DNA of 64,000 nt from Salinibacter pepae (GTDB taxonomy: Bacteria > Bacteroidota > Rhodothermia > Rhodothermales > Salinibacteraceae), in NCBI RefSeq assembly GCF_947077775.1, contig NZ_CAMTTE010000001.1, forward strand, positions 124,001-188,000. The letters run 5' to 3'. The position numbers and the translations under genes were made by a program. Shown here piece by piece: positions 7,914-18,268 of this stretch. Each line of letters begins with the position of its first letter. The first letter of the stretch is position 1. The notes below the pieces were generated by a model. It ran no database searches and had not been told where the DNA came from. It saw nothing but the letters and a program-made list of their open reading frames with translations.

Positions 7914-9890
7914 TTACGCTTCCACGCCGGCAAACTCTTTCTTCACCACGCTAATCTGGCTGCCCTCGAGCACCATCTTGAGCTCTCGGTCAGACAGGTC
8001 GTGCTCCACCACGTAGGTCTCGTCCTTGTCTGCGTTCGTGAGCTCCACGTCCGTTCCGGACTGCACCTGATCGCGCAGGTTGCGGAACTGCAGGGTGTCG
8101 CCCTGGTCGATGCTATCGTAGGACTCGTCGTCCTTGAACAGGAGCGGAAGGATGCCGAAGTTCGCCAGGTTTTGCCGGTGAATCCGGGCGTAGCTCTTGG
8201 CGATCTTGACGCGGGTGCCGAGCCACCGCGGCGCGATGGCGGCGTGCTCCCGGCTCGATCCCTGTCCGTAGTTCGTGCCGCCGACGACGGCGAAGCCGTT
8301 GTCCTGATGCTCCATGGCGCGGTCGAAGAAGCTCTCGTCGACCTGCTCGAAGACAAACTCCGAGATCTTCGGGATGTTGGAGCGGTAGGGCAGAATGCGC
8401 GAGCCGGCCGGCATAATCTCGTCGGTGGAAATGTCGTCGCCCACCTTCAGGAGGACCGGCAGATCGAACGAATTCTGGAGCGGCTCAAACTCAGGCAGCG
8501 AGACGACGTTCGGGCCCTTCTCGAGGTCGACGCCTTTCGCCTCCTCTGCGCTGAGCGGCTCCACGAGCTGGTCGGTGTTGACGCTGATCTGATCCGGCGT
8601 CTCCGCGTTCGGGTACTCCATGTCGTAGAGGTCCGCCAAGTCGCGCGGGTCGGTGATCTCGCCGGTCAGTGCCGAGGCGGCGGCCGTCTCGGGGCTCACG
8701 AGGTACACCGCGTCTTCCTTCGTGCCGGAACGGCCCGGGAAGTTGCGCGGCACCGTGCGCACCGAAATCTGGCCGGTGGCGGGCGCCTGGCCCATGCCGA
8801 TGCAGCCGTTGCAGCCGGCCTGGTGAATGCGGGCGCCAGCGCGGGTGAGCATCTGGAGGTGTCCCGAGTTCATCAGGTTCTCCAGGATCTGCCGCGAAGT
8901 CGGGTTCACGTCGAACGAGACGCGGTCGTGCACCTGGCGGCCGTCCACAATCTCGGCGGCGCTGGCAAAGTCGCGGAAGCCGGGATTGGCCGAGGAGCCG
9001 ACGTAGCTCTGGTAAATCTCCTGGCCCTCAACCTCCCGCACCGGCACGACGTTGCCCGGGCTGCTGGGCTTCGCGATCTTCGGCTCCAGCTCCGAAAGGT
9101 TGATCTCTTCGTACTCGTCGTAGTCGGCGTCCTCGTCGGCTTTGATCTCCTCAAAGACCTCTTCACGGCCCTGACGGCGGAGGAACGCCCGCACCTCGTC
9201 GTCGCTCGGGAAGACGGTGCTGGTGGCGCCCAGCTCCGTGCCCATGTTGGCAATGACGTGGCGGTCCATGCAGCTGAGGCTGTCGAGGCCCGGGCCGTAG
9301 TACTCAATGATCTGGCCCACGCCCCCATCCACGTCGTGGCGCTCCAGCATGGTGAGGATGACGTCCTTCGCGCTCACCCAATCGGGCAGCTCCCCGGTGA
9401 GCTTCACGCCCCACACCTCCGGCATGTTAATCGTATACGGCTTGCCGGCCATCGCCATGGCGACGTCGAGGCCGCCGGCCCCGATAGCGAGCATGCCGAT
9501 GGCGCCCGCAGCCGGCGAGTGGCTGTCGGACCCAATCAGCGTCTTGCCCGGCTCCCCGAACCGCTCCTGATGCACCGGGTGGCTCACGCCGTTCCCCGGC
9601 CGGCTGTACCACGCGCCAAACTTCTTGCAGGCGCTGCGCAGAAAGAGATGGTCGTCCGGGTTCTTGAAGTCGGACTGAATCAGGTTGTGGTCAACGTACT
9701 GCGCCGAAAGTTCCGTCTGGACGCGGGGAATGCCCATCGCCTCAAACTCCAGCATCACCATCGTACCGGTGGCGTCCTGGGTGAGGGTCTGGTCCATTTC
9801 GAGGTCGATCTCCTTCCCCACCTCTACGTCCTCGAAGCGTCCATCGGCGAGATGGCTGTCAATGAGTTTCTCTGCAACGTTTTTACCCAT
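7914..9890 (-). CDS. Aconitate hydratase (single-chain, about 660-residue type)
   Basis: This [4Fe-4S] enzyme interconverts citrate and isocitrate in the TCA cycle. At 658 residues it is shorter than AcnA/AcnB and fits the compact Aquifex-type family. Visible marks are IGSDSHSPAAGAIGMLAIG near residue 120, a cysteine in SLSCMDRHVIANMGTELGAT near 205, the cluster cysteines in HQAGCNGCIGMGQAPA near 365, and in the swivel domain GDDISTDEIMPAG near 490 and GGTNYGQGSSREHAA near 545, with the catalytic Ser-Arg. The start MGKNVAEKLI was preferred to a non-ATG seven codons upstream. An acidic insert (EEIKADEDADYDEYEE) near 270 fits halophilic adaptation. Confidence 0.93.
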   Translation of the reverse strand: MGKNVAEKLIDSHLADGRFEDVEVGKEIDLEMDQTLTQDATGTMVMLEFEAMGIPRVQTELSAQYVDHNLIQSDFKNPDDHLFLRSACKKFGAWYSRPGNGVSHPVHQERFGEPGKTLIGSDSHSPAAGAIGMLAIGAGGLDVAMAMAGKPYTINMPEVWGVKLTGELPDWVSAKDVILTMLERHDVDGGVGQIIEYYGPGLDSLSCMDRHVIANMGTELGATSTVFPSDDEVRAFLRRQGREEVFEEIKADEDADYDEYEEINLSELEPKIAKPSSPGNVVPVREVEGQEIYQSYVGSSANPGFRDFASAAEIVDGRQVHDRVSFDVNPTSRQILENLMNSGHLQMLTRAGARIHQAGCNGCIGMGQAPATGQISVRTVPRNFPGRSGTKEDAVYLVSPETAAASALTGEITDPRDLADLYDMEYPNAETPDQISVNTDQLVEPLSAEEAKGVDLEKGPNVVSLPEFEPLQNSFDLPVLLKVGDDISTDEIMPAGSRILPYRSNIPKISEFVFEQVDESFFDRAMEHQDNGFAVVGGTNYGQGSSREHAAIAPRWLGTRVKIAKSYARIHRQNLANFGILPLLFKDDESYDSIDQGDTLQFRNLRDQVQSGTDVELTNADKDETYVVEHDLSDRELKMVLEGSQISVVKKEFAGVEA

Positions 9891-10070
9891 AAGTCTGAAA
9901 GTAGTGGTCAAGCAAAGTAGTCACGGATCAACGGGTCGACCCCTTCTCATGCCCGAAGGTAATGCTTCCCTCCCAGAGTTCGTACCTCGGCACTTAAAAA
10001 AACTGTGTGCCCGCCCCAAGATACTTCTTAGGCTGGGTGAACACGTACCTGTTGGCCGGTGGCCCGTTCC

Positions 10071-10865
10071 TCATCCGCGGGCATCCTGCTTCCAGGGCGG
10101 ATCCTCGTCGTTGAGGAAGGCGTCGATGCCCGCCTGACAATCCTCCGTGCCCCGAGCAAAGGCGTTCATCTGCACCGCGTAGTCGAGCGCCTCGTCGAGC
10201 CCCATTCCCGGCACCCGCGCCAGCATCTGCTTCGTGAGCGCCACCGCCGAGCCGCTTGTCTCGCGCGCCAGTTCGTGGGCGAGGGCGTCTACCGCCTCGT
10301 CAAGGTCGCCTTCGGGGACGACGCGGGTCACGAGCCCCATCTCCGCGGCCTTGGATGCGTCCACCAGACGCCCCCGAAGCAGTAGGTTTCGGGTCTGCGT
10401 CTCCCCCAGTTTGCGCCGCAGAAACACCATGACGATGGCGGGCACGAACCCGATGCGCACCTCCGTAAACCCGAGCCTGGCGCCGCCCGACACGTACGCA
10501 AAGTCACAAACGGACGCGAGGCCGCACCCGCCCCCAATTGCGTGGCCGTTTACTTTTGCAATAACGGGCATCGAAGACTGGTAAATCCGGCGGAAGAGCT
10601 CCGCCAGGTGGCGAGAGTCCGTCTGGTTCTCCGTCGGCCCCGCCTCGCGCATGGCCCGGAGCGAGGATAGGTCCGCCCCGGCCGAAAAGGCCGAGCCGGT
10701 GCCTGTGAGCACAACGGTGCGAAGAGAGTCGTCGTCCTCTGCGGCATCGAGGGCCCTCTTCAGGGCCGTCACGAGGTCGGCGTTTAAAGCGTTGCGCTTG
10801 TCGGGCCGGTTGAGTCGGAGGGTCCGAACGGGGCCGTCGGTCGACGTCTGGATGAGATTAGACAT
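10071..10865 (-). CDS. Enoyl-CoA hydratase/isomerase family protein (crotonase)
   Basis: The 264-residue crotonase has the CoA-binding and oxyanion elements SAGADLSSL near residue 62 and GHAIGGGCGLASVCDFA near 107. The second catalytic Glu is kept in LGFTEVRIGFVPA, but the position of the first Glu in classical hydratase (GGCE) is Gly. That pattern resembles methylglutaconyl-CoA hydratases of leucine breakdown more than straight-chain enoyl-CoA hydratase. The substrate remains a guess. It lies between aconitase and the unrecognised gene at 10987, all on the minus strand. Confidence 0.85.
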   Translation of the reverse strand: MSNLIQTSTDGPVRTLRLNRPDKRNALNADLVTALKRALDAAEDDDSLRTVVLTGTGSAFSAGADLSSLRAMREAGPTENQTDSRHLAELFRRIYQSSMPVIAKVNGHAIGGGCGLASVCDFAYVSGGARLGFTEVRIGFVPAIVMVFLRRKLGETQTRNLLLRGRLVDASKAAEMGLVTRVVPEGDLDEAVDALAHELARETSGSAVALTKQMLARVPGMGLDEALDYAVQMNAFARGTEDCQAGIDAFLNDEDPPWKQDARG

Positions 10866-10986
10866 TCGTCAGAGGTGGCTGTTATCGAGGCCTGTTGTCG
10901 AGAAAGGTGGCTATCGTCGAGAAACGTGGAGGTGGGAGGCGATTCTCGGCCTGACATCTCTCCTTTACCTGATCAGAGAAGCTGAC

Positions 10987-11751
10987 CTACGCGAATTCGT
11001 CGGCGAGGTAAAACCGGTAGATCGGCCACACGTCGAGGACGAGATCGAGCGCACGGTCGACCACTTCCGCGCCGAGATCGAGCGTCTCCTCGCGACCGAT
11101 GTGGTGGCGCACGTGAAACCCGTTCGCCCCCTCCACGCTGTCCGGAATGTGGTCGAGTGGCGCGTCGAACACAGACGTCGTCTTGCTCCCGCCCGCCCGA
11201 CCGTGAGTTTGGAACCGCCAGTTTTTGTTTTGCAATAACGGGTTTACAAGGTCAAGGTAAGTGGCCGGGGCGTCCTGGATCCGCGACTTTGCCTGGGCCA
11301 GCAGGTCCGTGGCGTGGGACCCGACGTAGATGCCCACCGCAAATCCGTCCGGGGAGACGCGATGGGTGATTTGGACGTCTTCGAGGCGGCGTGTCTCCGG
11401 CCGGTAAAACGACATCCACAGGTTGTCGTTGCAGCCACCGGCGCCAAAGTCGTTCTTGAGCAGGCGGCTGAAGACGTACTTCTCGGTCTCGAACCCGAGC
11501 CGATTTGGAAGCACCCAGTTCACCACCAGATCATCGCGGTAGCGTCGGAACGGGTCCTTCAGGTGCTCGGTGACCCCCGGCTTTTCTTTCTTGTACTGGT
11601 CGATGTGCGGCTCGGCCCGGAGCCGATCCAGCATTGCGAAGACCGCCTCGGACCAGCCCTCGAACGACCGGTCGAGGGCATCGGGGCGACGCATGGCATC
11701 GAGGGACTTTTGCGGCGGGTCGATCGCCGCGGTGGACGGCTCGTCGGGCAT
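10987..11751 (-). CDS. Conserved-looking hypothetical protein downstream of fbp
   Basis: I do not recognise this 254-residue protein. It has no signal peptide or membrane segment and is soluble and mixed alpha/beta in character. Trp- and aromatic-rich stretches such as NLWMSFYRPETRR near 120 and YRFYLADEFA at the C-terminus suggest a folded domain. The start MPDEPSTAA follows the fbp stop by 63 bases, so the two may share a transcript. An upstream in-frame extension of 20 residues overlaps that gap and was not used. A role linked to sugar phosphate metabolism is only suggested by position. Confidence 0.65.
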   Translation of the reverse strand: MPDEPSTAAIDPPQKSLDAMRRPDALDRSFEGWSEAVFAMLDRLRAEPHIDQYKKEKPGVTEHLKDPFRRYRDDLVVNWVLPNRLGFETEKYVFSRLLKNDFGAGGCNDNLWMSFYRPETRRLEDVQITHRVSPDGFAVGIYVGSHATDLLAQAKSRIQDAPATYLDLVNPLLQNKNWRFQTHGRAGGSKTTSVFDAPLDHIPDSVEGANGFHVRHHIGREETLDLGAEVVDRALDLVLDVWPIYRFYLADEFA

Positions 11752-11814
11752 ACGGCACTGAGTCAAACGGCGGGTCAAAAATGCCCTGCTCGTACGATCC
11801 GTCACGGCCAACGT

Positions 11815-12885
11815 TCAGGCCCCACGGGCGACCTCCGCCCCACGGCCCTGCAGGTACGCCTCGGCCGCCGTCACCAGCGGGGCGCTGCCGATAAACAGTG
11901 GAGTGCGTTCGTGCAGGCCCTCGGGCTCAAGGTCGAGAATGCGCTGGTGGCCCGTGGACGCCCGCCCGCCGGCCTGCTCCACGAGAAAGGCCATGGGATT
12001 GGCCTCGTACATCAGGCGCAGCTTCCCGTCCGGATGGTCCGCGGTAGCCGGGTACATGTACAATCCACCCGTTAGCAGATTCCGGTGGAAGTCGGAGACG
12101 AAGGAGCCGATGTAGCGGGCGCGGATGCGGCCTCCCGTGTCCGGATCTTTGGTCTTGAGCCACTGCAGAAACGCACGAAGCTCCGGTGAGAAGTCCTCGA
12201 TGTCGGCCTCGTTGATTGAATACATCGCCGGCGCCTGGGGAATCTGGAGGTCGGGGTGCGTCAACAAGAACTCCCCGATCCCCGGATCCAGGGTGAAGCC
12301 GTTGACGCCGTTGCCGGTGGTAAAGACAAACATGGTGGACGAGCCGTAGGCCACGTACCCCGCCGCCACCTGCTCGCCCCCGGGCCGGAGGGCCACGTCC
12401 AGGGCATCGCCCTCGTCCGCGCCCTCCGGCAGGGTGTAGACGCTGAAGGTCGTGCCCACCGAGGCGTTGACGTCCGTGTTGCTCGACCCGTCGAGCGGAT
12501 CGAAGAACACCGCAAAGCGCTCCTGAAAGTCCCCCCGCGGGGAGAGGGCGATCGTGTCCGCCTGCTCCTCCGAGCCGACCAGGCAACACTCCCCGCCCCG
12601 ACGCAGGGCACGTTCGAGCTCCCGGTCGGCAATCTCGTCGAGCTTCTTCTGCTTCTCGTCCTGTACGTTGACGGTTCCGCTCTCCCCCATCACGTCAAGG
12701 ATGCCCGCCCGCCGGATGTTGTGGTTGATGATCTTCGCCGCTACGCTCACGTCGCGCAGGAGCCGCGAAAAGGCCCCGGTAGACTGCGGGAAGCGCCCGC
12801 GGCGGTCCAGGATGAACTGCTCGAGCGTCATGACCGACTCCAGGGCGCCGGACGGGGCCGGGCCGTCGGACAGGGCATGCGACAT
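11815..12885 (-). CDS. fbp: Fructose-1,6-bisphosphatase class I
   Basis: This enzyme hydrolyses fructose 1,6-bisphosphate to fructose 6-phosphate, the committed gluconeogenic step. The 356-residue protein shows the metal site FFDPLDGSSNTDVNASVGT near residue 150, the substrate-binding RARYIGSFVSDFHRNLL near 255, and GKLRLMYEANPMAFLVEQAGG near 295. The start MSHALSDG is used; MTLEQFILD, 18 codons later, is the alternative that matches the shortest homologues. It lies 68 bases after the second gpsA and downstream of the AraC gene, which fits a gluconeogenic role during growth on glycerol. Confidence 0.95.
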   Translation of the reverse strand: MSHALSDGPAPSGALESVMTLEQFILDRRGRFPQSTGAFSRLLRDVSVAAKIINHNIRRAGILDVMGESGTVNVQDEKQKKLDEIADRELERALRRGGECCLVGSEEQADTIALSPRGDFQERFAVFFDPLDGSSNTDVNASVGTTFSVYTLPEGADEGDALDVALRPGGEQVAAGYVAYGSSTMFVFTTGNGVNGFTLDPGIGEFLLTHPDLQIPQAPAMYSINEADIEDFSPELRAFLQWLKTKDPDTGGRIRARYIGSFVSDFHRNLLTGGLYMYPATADHPDGKLRLMYEANPMAFLVEQAGGRASTGHQRILDLEPEGLHERTPLFIGSAPLVTAAEAYLQGRGAEVARGA

Positions 12886-12953
12886 GAGACGGACGATCTG
12901 TACCAGGAAGGACGTGGGCTCGGGAGCGGCCGCCGGGCCGGCGGCACGGGCCC

Positions 12954-13979
12954 TTACTGCTGCAGGGTGGTCGGGAGCCAATTCTCGTGCTTGGCCGAAC
13001 GGGTCATGAGGCGTTTTACCATCTTCCGGGGGCTCTTGTCGTCGAAGAGAATGGCGTGAACGGCCTCCGTGATGGGCATCTCCACCCCGTGGTGCTTCGC
13101 CAGATTGTAGACCGAGCGGGTCGTGCGCACCCCCTCCGCAACCATCGCCATGTCATTGAGGACGTCGTCGAGGCTCTTGCCCGTACTGATCTGCTCCCCG
13201 AGGTACCGGTTGCGGCTGTGCTGGCTCATGCAGGTCACCACGAGGTCGCCAATGCCCGCCAGGCCCGCAAAGGTTTGCGGGTCGGCCCCGAGGGCCTGTC
13301 CCAGGCGTCGGATCTCGGCCAGGCCGCGCGTGACGAGGGCGGCCTTGGCGTTGTCCCCGTAGCTCACCCCGTCGGCAATCCCCGCCGCGATGGCGAGGAC
13401 GTTTTTAGCAGAGCCCCCGATTTCGACCCCGAGCACGTCTGTGTTCATGTAGACGCGCAGGCGCTCGGTCATGAACACCTTCTGGATGTGCCGGGCCTCC
13501 CCCTCGTCGGGGGCCGCCGCCACGACGGCCGTGGGGCGCCCCTCGGCGACCTCCTCGGCGTGGCTCGGGCCGTACAGCGCCCCGATCTGGTCCGACGGCA
13601 CCGACTCGAACACATCGTCGAGGACCTGCGACATGGTGAGCAATGTCTCGTTCTCGATGCCCTTCGACAGGGCCACGAGCCGGGTGCCTGGGTGGGCGTG
13701 CGGGCGGAGGTGCTCGGCCCGCCCCCGAAGCTGCTGGGACGGCACGGCCATGCCCCACAGGTCGGACGCCTCCGCGGCCTTCTCCAAGTCCGTCGTGATG
13801 TACACGGAAGACGGAATGAGCAGCTCCGGAAGGTACGTGGGGTTGTGGGAGGTGCGGCGAATTTCGTCGGCCACCTCCGGACGGCGTGCCCACAGCACAA
13901 CGTCCCGCCCCGCCGACGCCAGATGTACGGACATGGCTGTGCCCCAGCTACCGGCACCGAACAGTGTAATGGAGGACAT
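12954..13979 (-). CDS. gpsA: NAD(P)H-dependent glycerol-3-phosphate dehydrogenase (second copy)
   Basis: This 341-residue paralogue of the gene at 2981-4015 keeps every catalytic mark: GAGSWG at residues 8-13, K106 in LSKGIEN, GPSHAEEVAEG near 138, and K192 in GGSAKN. The two proteins are alike along their full length, clearly from duplication. This copy sits between the AraC regulator and fbp, opposite the glycerol operon, so it may work in glycerol metabolism (DHAP/G3P balance) rather than lipid supply. That division of labour is inferred from neighbours only. Confidence 0.95.
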   Translation of the reverse strand: MSSITLFGAGSWGTAMSVHLASAGRDVVLWARRPEVADEIRRTSHNPTYLPELLIPSSVYITTDLEKAAEASDLWGMAVPSQQLRGRAEHLRPHAHPGTRLVALSKGIENETLLTMSQVLDDVFESVPSDQIGALYGPSHAEEVAEGRPTAVVAAAPDEGEARHIQKVFMTERLRVYMNTDVLGVEIGGSAKNVLAIAAGIADGVSYGDNAKAALVTRGLAEIRRLGQALGADPQTFAGLAGIGDLVVTCMSQHSRNRYLGEQISTGKSLDDVLNDMAMVAEGVRTTRSVYNLAKHHGVEMPITEAVHAILFDDKSPRKMVKRLMTRSAKHENWLPTTLQQ

Positions 13980-14059
13980 AGATCAGGAACGAACGGGTGA
14001 TGTGGTCTGAACGCCCCTCAGGTGAGGGACGACGGAAGCGCTTCCTAATGGACGCAACG

Positions 14060-14971
14060 CTAGTCCAGGAGGTCCATCTGATACTGCTTGGGCGTCACGC
14101 CCTCATGCTCTTTAAACATATCGATGAAGTGACTGGTGCTGCTGAAGCCCAGGGCGTGGCTCACGTTGGTGACGGTGTTGTCCGAATCCGCCAACAGCTC
14201 CCGCGCCCGGACGACCCGCTCCCGCGTGATGTACTCCAGGGGGGACATCTCAAATTCGTCGCTGAAGTGCCGGTAGAAGCTGGACTTGCTCATGCAGGCC
14301 TCCTCGACCAGTTCATCGATCGAAATGTGCCGGTCGAGGTTGTCCTGGATGTACTGCACGGCCGCGGCCAATCCGCCAGCGGAGGTGTTGCGGGGCAGCT
14401 TCCCGACGAGAAGGGGGCGCGACGCGGTCTGAAGCATTTGAATGAGCAGCTCCATCGCGTTGAGGTCGATCAGGCGGTCGCGGTTCGGGGGATCCTCCCG
14501 GAACAGATACGCGACCATGTTCAGCACGCGGGCGATCCCTTCATTTTCCGGCACGTGAAAGTAGGCGTGGTCGTCCCTCCCCCCTTCCTGCACCGCGGGG
14601 CCCGACGGCACGTCGCTCGCGACACGATCGAGAATGGAGCGAACCTGCGACCGGTCGATCCGCAGCACCACGTACCGGGCCGGGTCCTCGTGCGCCGCAG
14701 GAAAGTCGACCGTGATCGTCTGCAGCGGGGGCACGACCAGCGACTCGCCCGCCTCAACGGCAAGCCCTTCTTCGCCCTCCACGTCGACCCGGGCCGTGCC
14801 GTCGACCAGCCCGTAGTACGTCAGGTGCGGGGCCCGGAGGGACACGCCGCGGGCCGACTCCTCGACGGCATAGAAGGAAAGCCGTGCGTCGTCTCCGCCC
14901 ACGCCCAGTCGGTAGTTGACGAGAGAGTCGGACGCCTCTCCGTACGGGGTTGGCCGAAAGGATCGGGACAT
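14060..14971 (-). CDS. AraC-family transcriptional regulator, likely activator of the glycerol genes
   Basis: The 303-residue protein has an N-terminal sensing domain (about 1-190) of the AraC_N type. Its C-terminal AraC DNA-binding domain has two helix-turn-helix units: ISIDELVEEACMSKSSFYRH near 225 and VTNVSHALGFSSTSHFIDMF near 270, ending in GVTPKQY. The ATG at 14971 was chosen because the longer frame upstream reads through the divergent promoter region and its repeats. It is divergent from glpK. Two 66-bp elements in the glycerol genes have 21-bp-spaced half-sites, as AraC-family proteins require, so it is the obvious candidate activator; its ligand might be glycerol or glycerol 3-phosphate. 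Confidence 0.9.
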   Translation of the reverse strand: MSRSFRPTPYGEASDSLVNYRLGVGGDDARLSFYAVEESARGVSLRAPHLTYYGLVDGTARVDVEGEEGLAVEAGESLVVPPLQTITVDFPAAHEDPARYVVLRIDRSQVRSILDRVASDVPSGPAVQEGGRDDHAYFHVPENEGIARVLNMVAYLFREDPPNRDRLIDLNAMELLIQMLQTASRPLLVGKLPRNTSAGGLAAAVQYIQDNLDRHISIDELVEEACMSKSSFYRHFSDEFEMSPLEYITRERVVRARELLADSDNTVTNVSHALGFSSTSHFIDMFKEHEGVTPKQYQMDLLD

Positions 14972-15009
14972 GAGCCTGGGGGTGCATGAATGCAGTCGCG
15001 AACACCAGT

Positions 15010-15045
15010 TCGTGGTGTGGAGCCCATTTGTGGTGTGGAGCCCAA
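15010..15045. repeat. Two-copy 18-bp tandem repeat beside the araC start
   Basis: GTGGTGTGGAGCCCA occurs at 15012-15026 and 15030-15044, 18 bp apart, about 40 bases from the regulator's start codon. It could be an autoregulatory site or simply a replication-slippage duplication. Confidence 0.75.
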
Positions 15046-15166
15046 GTCGTTGATCAGCGCCTGTTCCGCCCCGTCGGGTGAACAGTCCGATGGGACTGCC
15101 GATGTACATTTAGTGCAGGGTAGAAGATATACGGACCCATCGGACAAAAACCAGAGGGGGCGAGGA

Positions 15167-15232
15167 TTTGGGAAGATGGAAGCATTTTCTCGGAAGATCA
15201 TACTACCGACTCGAAAAAGCGCTTCCTATACT
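15167..15232 (+). promoter_or_regulatory. Conserved 66-bp glycerol promoter element, copy 1 (glpK operon)
   Basis: The segment shares its exact length and most bases with 21552-21617. It opens with TTTGGGAAGATGGA, has GGAAGAT at 15171-15177 and again at 15192-15198 (start to start 21 bp, two helical turns), and ends with AAAAGCGCTTCCTATACT. TATACT at 15227-15232 is a good -10 hexamer, and no good -35 lies 17 bases before it, as expected for an activator-dependent promoter. The glpK start is 265 bases downstream, beyond a long leader with tandem repeats. Binding by the divergent AraC protein is inferred. Confidence 0.75.
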
Positions 15233-15384
15233 TCGTTTGCGACGAAAGGGTGGGAACAGGACCAGGCATGTCCCGAATCGTAGCAGGTCCCCGTTCGGGG
15301 CCCTCCACGGCGAAAGCCCTTCCACCGTGCCGTCGGCGCCCGACCGCATGGTCCCAACACCGTGGCGTACAGACTTTCCCGCAC

Positions 15385-15480
15385 CGGGCTGACTTCCAAA
15401 CGGGCTGACTTCCAAACGGGCTGACTTCCAAACGGGCTGACTTCCAAACGGGCTGACTTCCAAACGGGCTGACTTCCAAA
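15385..15480 (+). repeat. Perfect six-copy 16-bp tandem repeat in the glpK leader
   Basis: The unit CGGGCTGACTTCCAAA is repeated six times without a mismatch and ends 16 bases before the glpK ATG. It lies downstream of the predicted promoter, hence in the untranslated leader. Perfect identity implies recent expansion and likely copy-number variation between strains. Because 16 is not a multiple of 3 and the array is untranslated, any effect would be on transcription spacing or mRNA structure. Confidence 0.95.
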
Positions 15481-15496
15481 GACGTCAATCCAACCC

Positions 15497-17077
<1,581 letters not shown>

Positions 17078-17137
17078 CCCCTCCGCCGGTCCTTGTCGCC
17101 ACGGGCCTTCTCTCTCAGAATTCCGTTGATCCGCCCC

Positions 17138-18253
17138 ATGGGCATTCGTGTCGAAAACCTCCACAAGTCGTTTGGGACCGAGCAGGTGCTGGACGGGATC
17201 ACCCTGGACATCCCCGACCGGAGTTTCTTCAGCGTGGTGGCCCCCACGGGCGCCGGCAAGACCACCCTGCTCCGCATCATGGCCGGCATCGAGTCCGCCG
17301 ACGCGGGCGCCGTCCACTACGACGGCGAGGAGATGACCGACGTGGCCGTTCAGGACCGCAGCGTCGGCATGGTCTACCAGGAATTTATCAACTACCCCTC
17401 CCTCACCGTCCGCGAAAACCTCGCCTCGCCCCTCCAGGTCAGCGACGAGAATTACTCGGCGGACGAGATTGAGCGCCGGGTCCAGGAGACCGCCGAGATG
17501 CTCAAGATCGACCACATCCTCAACAACCTCCCGGAGGAGGTCAGCGGCGGCGAGGCGCAGCGGACCGCCATCTCGCGGGCCCTCATCAAAGAGCCCGACT
17601 ACCTCTTCATGGACGAGCCGCTGGCCAACCTCGACTACAAGCTGCGCGAGCAGCTGCGCAGCGACTTCGAGCGCCTGTTCTCCGAGGAGGACACGACGGT
17701 CATCTACGCGACCCCCCAAGCCGGGGACGCGCTCGCGATGTCGACGCACATCGGCTTTCTCCACGACGGCAACATCATCCAGAAGGCGCTGCGCGACGAG
17801 ATTTACTACCGGCCGCGCTACCTCCCGGTGGCCGAGTACCTGGGCGAGCCCCCCATGAACATCGTGCCGGTCACGCTCGTCCAGGAGCCGACTTCCACCG
17901 ATCGCTACTTCGAGGTGGACGACGACACGCGCGTCCCGGCCACGGGCTTCGACGCCCTCTCCCCCGGCGAAACCTACCACCTCGGCTTCCGCCCGCAGGA
18001 CATGACGCTCACGGAAAACGGGGCCGAGGCGTCCATCACCCCCACCCTCTCGTTCGTGGAGACGGTCGGCTCCACCAGCACCCTGCACATGGACTTTCAG
18101 GGGCGGGAGATCTACGCGCTGCACCCCACCCCACTGCACCTGGAGACCGGCGCGTCGATCTCGTTTGCGCTCGATCCCAAGAAGTTCTACGTCTACGACC
18201 CCGAGGCGGGCGACCTGATCGCCGCGGGCGACAAAATTCCCTCCTTCTCATAA
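17138..18253 (+). CDS. glpS: Glycerol ABC transporter ATP-binding protein GlpS
   Basis: This is one of two MalK-like ATPases that power glycerol import in GlpSTPQV systems. It has 371 residues: nucleotide-binding domain about 1-235, then an OB-fold regulatory domain. Walker A reads APTGAGKTT (the first Gly of the usual motif is Ala), the signature is VSGGEAQR near 147 and Walker B is YLFMDEPLANLD near 166. After it, the H-loop region reads VIYATPQAG, so the usual switch His is Pro. This altered Walker A and H-loop is like the GlpS of rhizobial glycerol transporters, known from the literature. ATG at 17138 follows glpK by 60 bases. Confidence 0.85.
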   Translation: MGIRVENLHKSFGTEQVLDGITLDIPDRSFFSVVAPTGAGKTTLLRIMAGIESADAGAVHYDGEEMTDVAVQDRSVGMVYQEFINYPSLTVRENLASPLQVSDENYSADEIERRVQETAEMLKIDHILNNLPEEVSGGEAQRTAISRALIKEPDYLFMDEPLANLDYKLREQLRSDFERLFSEEDTTVIYATPQAGDALAMSTHIGFLHDGNIIQKALRDEIYYRPRYLPVAEYLGEPPMNIVPVTLVQEPTSTDRYFEVDDDTRVPATGFDALSPGETYHLGFRPQDMTLTENGAEASITPTLSFVETVGSTSTLHMDFQGREIYALHPTPLHLETGASISFALDPKKFYVYDPEAGDLIAAGDKIPSFS

Positions 18254-18268
18254 CGTCGACGCTGGTAC

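Noticed and set aside
9989-10012. A7 run within GGCAC...GTGCC as a terminator of the crotonase gene
   Set aside because: The homopolymer lies in the loop, not after the stem, so it does not form a proper intrinsic terminator on the minus strand.
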